DNA of 64,000 nt from Pomphorhynchus laevis. Its lineage: Eukaryota > Acanthocephala > Palaeacanthocephala > Echinorhynchida > Pomphorhynchidae. Of this stretch, positions 11,085 to 64,000 are shown in pieces; the first letter of the stretch is position 1; each line of letters opens with the position of its first letter. Position numbers and translations under genes: made by a program. The DNA is taken from contig WNNJ02001347.1 of NCBI GenBank assembly GCA_012934845.2, positions 124,001 to 188,000 of the forward strand, in the 5' to 3' direction. The notes under the pieces are model-generated. The model was not told the origin of the DNA. It saw only the letters and a program-made list of their open reading frames with translations, and made no database searches.

Positions 11085-11900
11085 CGTAATGTATGCTGAC
11101 GATGTTAAGATATGGCGGCGTATTAGAGACGGAAGGGACATTGAAATCCTTTAAGATGATCTGACATGTCTAGAAAAATGGATAAGGGAAAATGGTTTGA
11201 GGGTTAACCCTTCTAAATGTGTGCATATGCCCATTGGTTCTTCACTAAACTCATCGTATCAGATAGGTTCGATTCAGATAGGCCGAGTGGGTGAATTCAA
11301 AGATTTGGTGTGATGATGACCAGTAGCTTTAAAATTAATGACCACGCTAGATATATTTGTAATCGAGGCTTACGAATTTTATAGATGTTTTTCAAGTTTT
11401 TTGACCGAATTAGTCCATCAATGTTCAAGCAACTGTTTTGCTCTTATATTCTATCCATCCTTGAATGCGGTTTGCCTGTAACTTATCCACAGACTTTAAG
11501 GGAATCCCATGACTTTGAGAACTTGTTACGTAAAAGGTCACAAATGATTCCGAATTTCTTCAATTTGAGACATGCTAAGCGTTTGACATCTCTACGTGTC
11601 GGCACATTAAAATATCGCAGATCAGCCATTGATTTATCAACTACAGTCAAAATTGTTTTCGATGACTTTGGTGAGATCTCCAGCTTTCTATCCTTGAATT
11701 ATAGACGAGAAACTCGTAAGCATGTGTGGAAATTAATAAAGCAAACTACAAGAATTCCTGTTCACCATCGATTTGCAACCAGGATAATTAACGGGTGGAA
11801 TGCACTAAAGTACCTTGATATCTCTAGTAGTATATCTAGTGATGCTATCAAGAAAGCCATCGAAGCCGAGAGAAGGAATTGGAGACTACTATTTGATTGA
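11085..11900 (+). mobile_element. LINE (non-LTR) reverse transcriptase, 3' fragment with YADD box
   Basis: Starts with VMYADDVKIWRRIRDGRDIE, the catalytic YADD box of a non-LTR RT, then LEKWIRENGLRVNPSKCVHM. The 171-codon frame at 11385-11900 covers the C-terminal thumb-like part (LEYCxx-type block ILECGLPVTYP, then RRETRKHVWKLIKQ and NGWNALKYLD). The first part is broken by stops relative to the second. The element lies between the NOG2 start and the huntingtin 3' end, opposite in strand to both. The clade (CR1/Jockey-like) is an inference from its style. Confidence 0.85.
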
Positions 11901-12189
11901 ATTTTTTAAGTTTTTTTTAATTTTATCATGTTTTGTAAGCGACACGAGCTCATTTGCTTCTGTAATTTGCGGCAGATTTCGTGACGTTTATATAAACTGA
12001 GATACCTTAGGTACTGTACTATTTTAACACTTTTTAACTGAGACTACTAAGGTTCTTTCGTATTATTTAATCAGTTTCTAGCAATAAAATTATTTAATTA
12101 ACAAGGAAGGTCAATGATGTTCGTAATTTGCAGCCGATTTCGTGACGTAATCAAATTTCGTGATGAAATTTGATTATATAGTATCTTAT

Positions 12190-12720
12190 TCTAATACAAA
12201 GTATATTATTTATTATCAATCCATAAAAAATTTTCGCTAATGATTTGAAATTTATTTTTAATATTATTTTGCTGATTTATGGATTTTACTATTTTCTATT
12301 TCATTTTATTTTTATAGTAACCTAGTTTAAAATATGTATCTATTGAATTATTTAAATGATTTTGAAGAAAGCCAATATCATTACATATTGTTGCAATTCT
12401 TAAAATTTCATTATTTAATGTATTATATTTTATATTATATGGTATGCATGAATGATCATGCAAAAATATGTTTCTTGTAAATTTAAATATGTCATCTTTA
12501 CGATATAAATTAAAAGTAGTTTTAATTGATGTTAATTTGATGTTCATATTTAGATACACACCTTCTTTATCATCAATTTTGGTTTGGTTGAGAATGAGAC
12601 TTTATTGATAAATTTGTTCACTAATTTAATAAAAATTATTAGAATAATACACATATATCATCAATGTAACGAAAAATATATTATATATATTATCGATGAA
12701 TGCTCATATTATGCTCATGT
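12190..12720 (-). mobile_element. Penelope-like element, RT 3' fragment
   Basis: Minus-strand frame 12296-12559 reads YLNMNIKLTSIKTTFNLYRK...FKFTRNIFLHDHSCIPYN, matching the better copy at 31684-32640. Upstream remains (12560-12720) fit the preceding YIDDI region in broken form. It lies downstream of huntingtin. Confidence 0.85.
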
Positions 12721-12894
12721 ACATATTATGGCCATTCTATAAAGCTTAAAAATACGTCAGCTATTATTGGGTTACTATTGCCTCCCACTGGAACATCTTT
12801 TATTTGTTTGAATATCGATGTCTAGTATCAAGTTAAAATATAAAATTGAAATTTTAATTAAAATTCAATTTATTATAAATTGACTAATAAGTAA

Positions 12895-13340
12895 CAGGCG
12901 ATGTATCAGAATAAGGATTACAGGTCATCATGAGGGACAGCTATGTTATCAGGTTTCGGCTCCTATTCTTCGACCTAGCATGGCAGCTGGGCTAAATACA
13001 TGCTAATGACGTATTTCTTCCGATGAATCAGATCAGATAACTGAGTCTACGTAACTAGTCTTCAAATAAAAGTTGAAATGTAAAATAAAAGTTAATTTTT
13101 AAGAATTGACTAACGTTATTAGCAGATAATTACTACCGTGCGTTAGATTATCAGAATGAACTGATAGTCAGTTCATTGAACTGGTGTTCATCAGAATGAA
13201 CTGATATGTTATCAGGTTTCAGGACATACAATGTTTAATAATTAAGATAAATTGTCATATGAAAGAAATGCTTTATTATCAGGTTTCACAGCCTATTATT
13301 AGACAGCATAGCAGAGGGGCTAAACACATAATATTTCCTA
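12895..13340 (-). repeat. Penelope-associated terminal structured repeat, two partial copies
   Basis: About 12900-13070 and 13180-13340 contain the block (plus strand: tatgttatcaggtttc ... tagcatggcagc ... aaatacatgctaatg) that also follows the Penelope ORF at 31500-31660 and recurs at 53.1, 54.1 and 55.7 kb. It probably represents the element's terminal (pLTR-like) region. See the finding on its conserved long-range pairings. Confidence 0.65.
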
Positions 13341-13798
13341 TTGTGAAATCGGAGTTTTAGTTTTATATCGTACTGTTAATATAGAGCATATTATTTACTA
13401 TCTATCCAATATGTTACATTATAGACAGAAAAAAGTTTTTTGTCTGTTTTAATAAAAACATTAACTTATTGCTTAACATTTATTAAGGTTTTGAGACATT
13501 ATAATCGAATCCTTATTACACAATGAACTATAAAAATTATAAAAAACATTGTACAATAAATTGAAACCATTATTCAAAAATAAATTATCACCGTTGATTG
13601 CTTATATAGCTAGAGAAGGTAGAGTATAAATACTAATTATTAAAGTAAATACCTTTATTCAATTTTTGACTTAAAAGTTAAAGTCAAAAATACTTTATTT
13701 TAAAAGCATGTATATACATTAATCAAGAAATAATCGAATATATGCGGTTCGGCAATCTATCTATAAAATCGATTATCTTTGGATAATGTTAAATCCTT

Positions 13799-62851
<49,053 letters not shown>

Positions 62852-63756
62852 CTGATTTAAATGCATACATTACATTGAGAATTTTACATCAGAATTATCA
62901 AAACATAAATTAATTCTCGAAAGCTGATATCATCAGAAAATCAAAACACATTCGTTTTCAACACGTTCTTGATAAAATTATTTTTATTTAATATAAAATT
63001 ATAATATTTACATTTCATAGAATTATAATATTTAATTTCTTTTTATTTATACCTTATTTCATTGTTGTATCGACCTGATAACGTGAATATTAAATTCGGC
63101 AATTCGCAAATAAAAATGTGCATTTCTGAACATTCGAACATATTTGAAAACTAAAAATATTTTCAAATATTGCCTCGTAGAAAATCAAGTTCCTTAACCC
63201 TTGAAAAATATCCGGTGACATTGACTCAAAATACTGTGCAATTAGAAATTTATAAGTTTTACATTATGGACGATTAAGTTTGGTACAAAAATAGCAAAAT
63301 GATAGAAATAGTGTAGATATGTCAAAATGATAGAAATAGATCTAGTCCAGAGATAATTGGACTTTTGCAATATTAAATATTTTGCAAACAATTATTTTTT
63401 ATAAATTTAATTACTTCATTATTATCTATTATATTATTTTAGAACTAAAGGAATAAAATAAAACTTATTTTGACCATTTAAAATTCAACTTAATATTTGA
63501 TTTTTATTATTTTAGTACGAATTATTAAATTAATTATTTTAATTATCGGTTATTTTATCATATGGGATTATCTGTATAATCACATATTCAAAACAAATAT
63601 GAAAATACCAAAATTGTTGAAATTGTAATTTTGGAATTTTGGACAAATTCCAAAATTACATAATATTTTAAAATGGAAAGGTAAAATGTGATAAAAAAGG
63701 GTTGATCGTAAAATTTCTTGCTTTATCCGAAATTATGTATATAATTTCGATATAAC
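62852..63756. other. HTT intron segment at right edge
   Basis: AT-rich, no recognised exon or element up to the inverted repeat at 63757. Confidence 0.4.
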
Positions 63757-63965
63757 AAAATCGAAATAAAAACACTAGCTTTTGAAAGAAGTTGTTTTAC
63801 TTCAAAACGTTTAGTTCAAATGACTTTATCAATTGTATCTTTTATCTTTTTAATATTTAAGACCTAAAAAACTAGATAAAAGATACAATTGATAAAGCCA
63901 TTGGGCGAAACGTTTTGAAATAAAAAAAAACTTCTTTCAAAAGCTGGTGTTTTAATTTCGATTTT
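63757..63965. repeat. large imperfect inverted repeat, about 85-bp arms
   Basis: The left arm cgaaataaaaacactagcttttgaaagaagttg...aattgtatcttttatct and right arm agataaaagatacaattgataaa...cttctttcaaaagctggtgttttaatttcg are separated by about 26 bp. The right arm contains ggcgaaacgttttgaa. Foldback element or MITE; no coding. Confidence 0.85.
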
Positions 63966-64000
63966 GTGATTATAAACTCACAACAGGTCCTAGCGACAAT

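Noticed and set aside
11385-11900. 171-codon frame as a host gene
   Set aside because: The sequence just upstream reads YADD and other LINE RT blocks; it is the 3' part of a non-LTR element.

Overview
This is an AT-rich, intron-rich animal (metazoan) genomic window. Two host genes can be followed exon by exon, both on the minus strand. The first is a complete NOG2/GNL2 gene (nucleolar GTPase, about 2.3-10.9 kb). The second is most of a huntingtin (HTT) orthologue, about 13.8 kb to at least 62.9 kb, whose N-terminal exons lie beyond the right edge. The species cannot be read directly. The tRNA-headed repeats carrying hammerhead motifs recall the schistosome S-alpha elements, and the LINE and Penelope fragments fit an invertebrate, so a flatworm-like genome is plausible at low confidence.

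Layout: 1-1.7 kb is a 370-bp satellite array. 2.3-10.9 kb is NOG2; its introns carry a MITE-like repeat and three Penelope-like (PLE) pieces. 11-13.7 kb holds a LINE fragment and PLE remains. From 13.8 kb on, everything lies inside HTT. Its introns hold LINE pieces, many PLE pieces, a second 370-bp array (26.9-29.2 kb), a block of 393-bp and 358-bp arrays with long AT microsatellites (34.1-38.6 kb), a broken Ty3/gypsy-like fossil (41.5-44.2 kb) next to tRNA-derived SINEs, more PLE pieces (48-56 kb), and a SINE beside a 285-bp element with perfect terminal inverted repeats (61.1-61.8 kb).

The most unusual signal is RNA-level. The 370-bp satellite, the tRNA-headed SINE, the 393-bp array, the 358-bp array and a fifth single-copy family all carry every part of a hammerhead ribozyme: the CUGAnGA box, the GAAA box, an NUH cleavage site and three stems. 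The three strands are permuted to the order GAA-strand, CUGAnGA-strand, cleavage-strand. All three stems change in a compensatory way between families, and most families add a fourth hairpin that holds the CUGAnGA strand in its loop. This order cannot fold as a simple nested hammerhead within one unit, but can between neighbouring tandem units or between two RNAs. Hammerhead-like motifs in the usual order also occur at 36.98-37.03 kb (+) and 61.57-61.65 kb (-). Nearly all of these sit in huntingtin introns.
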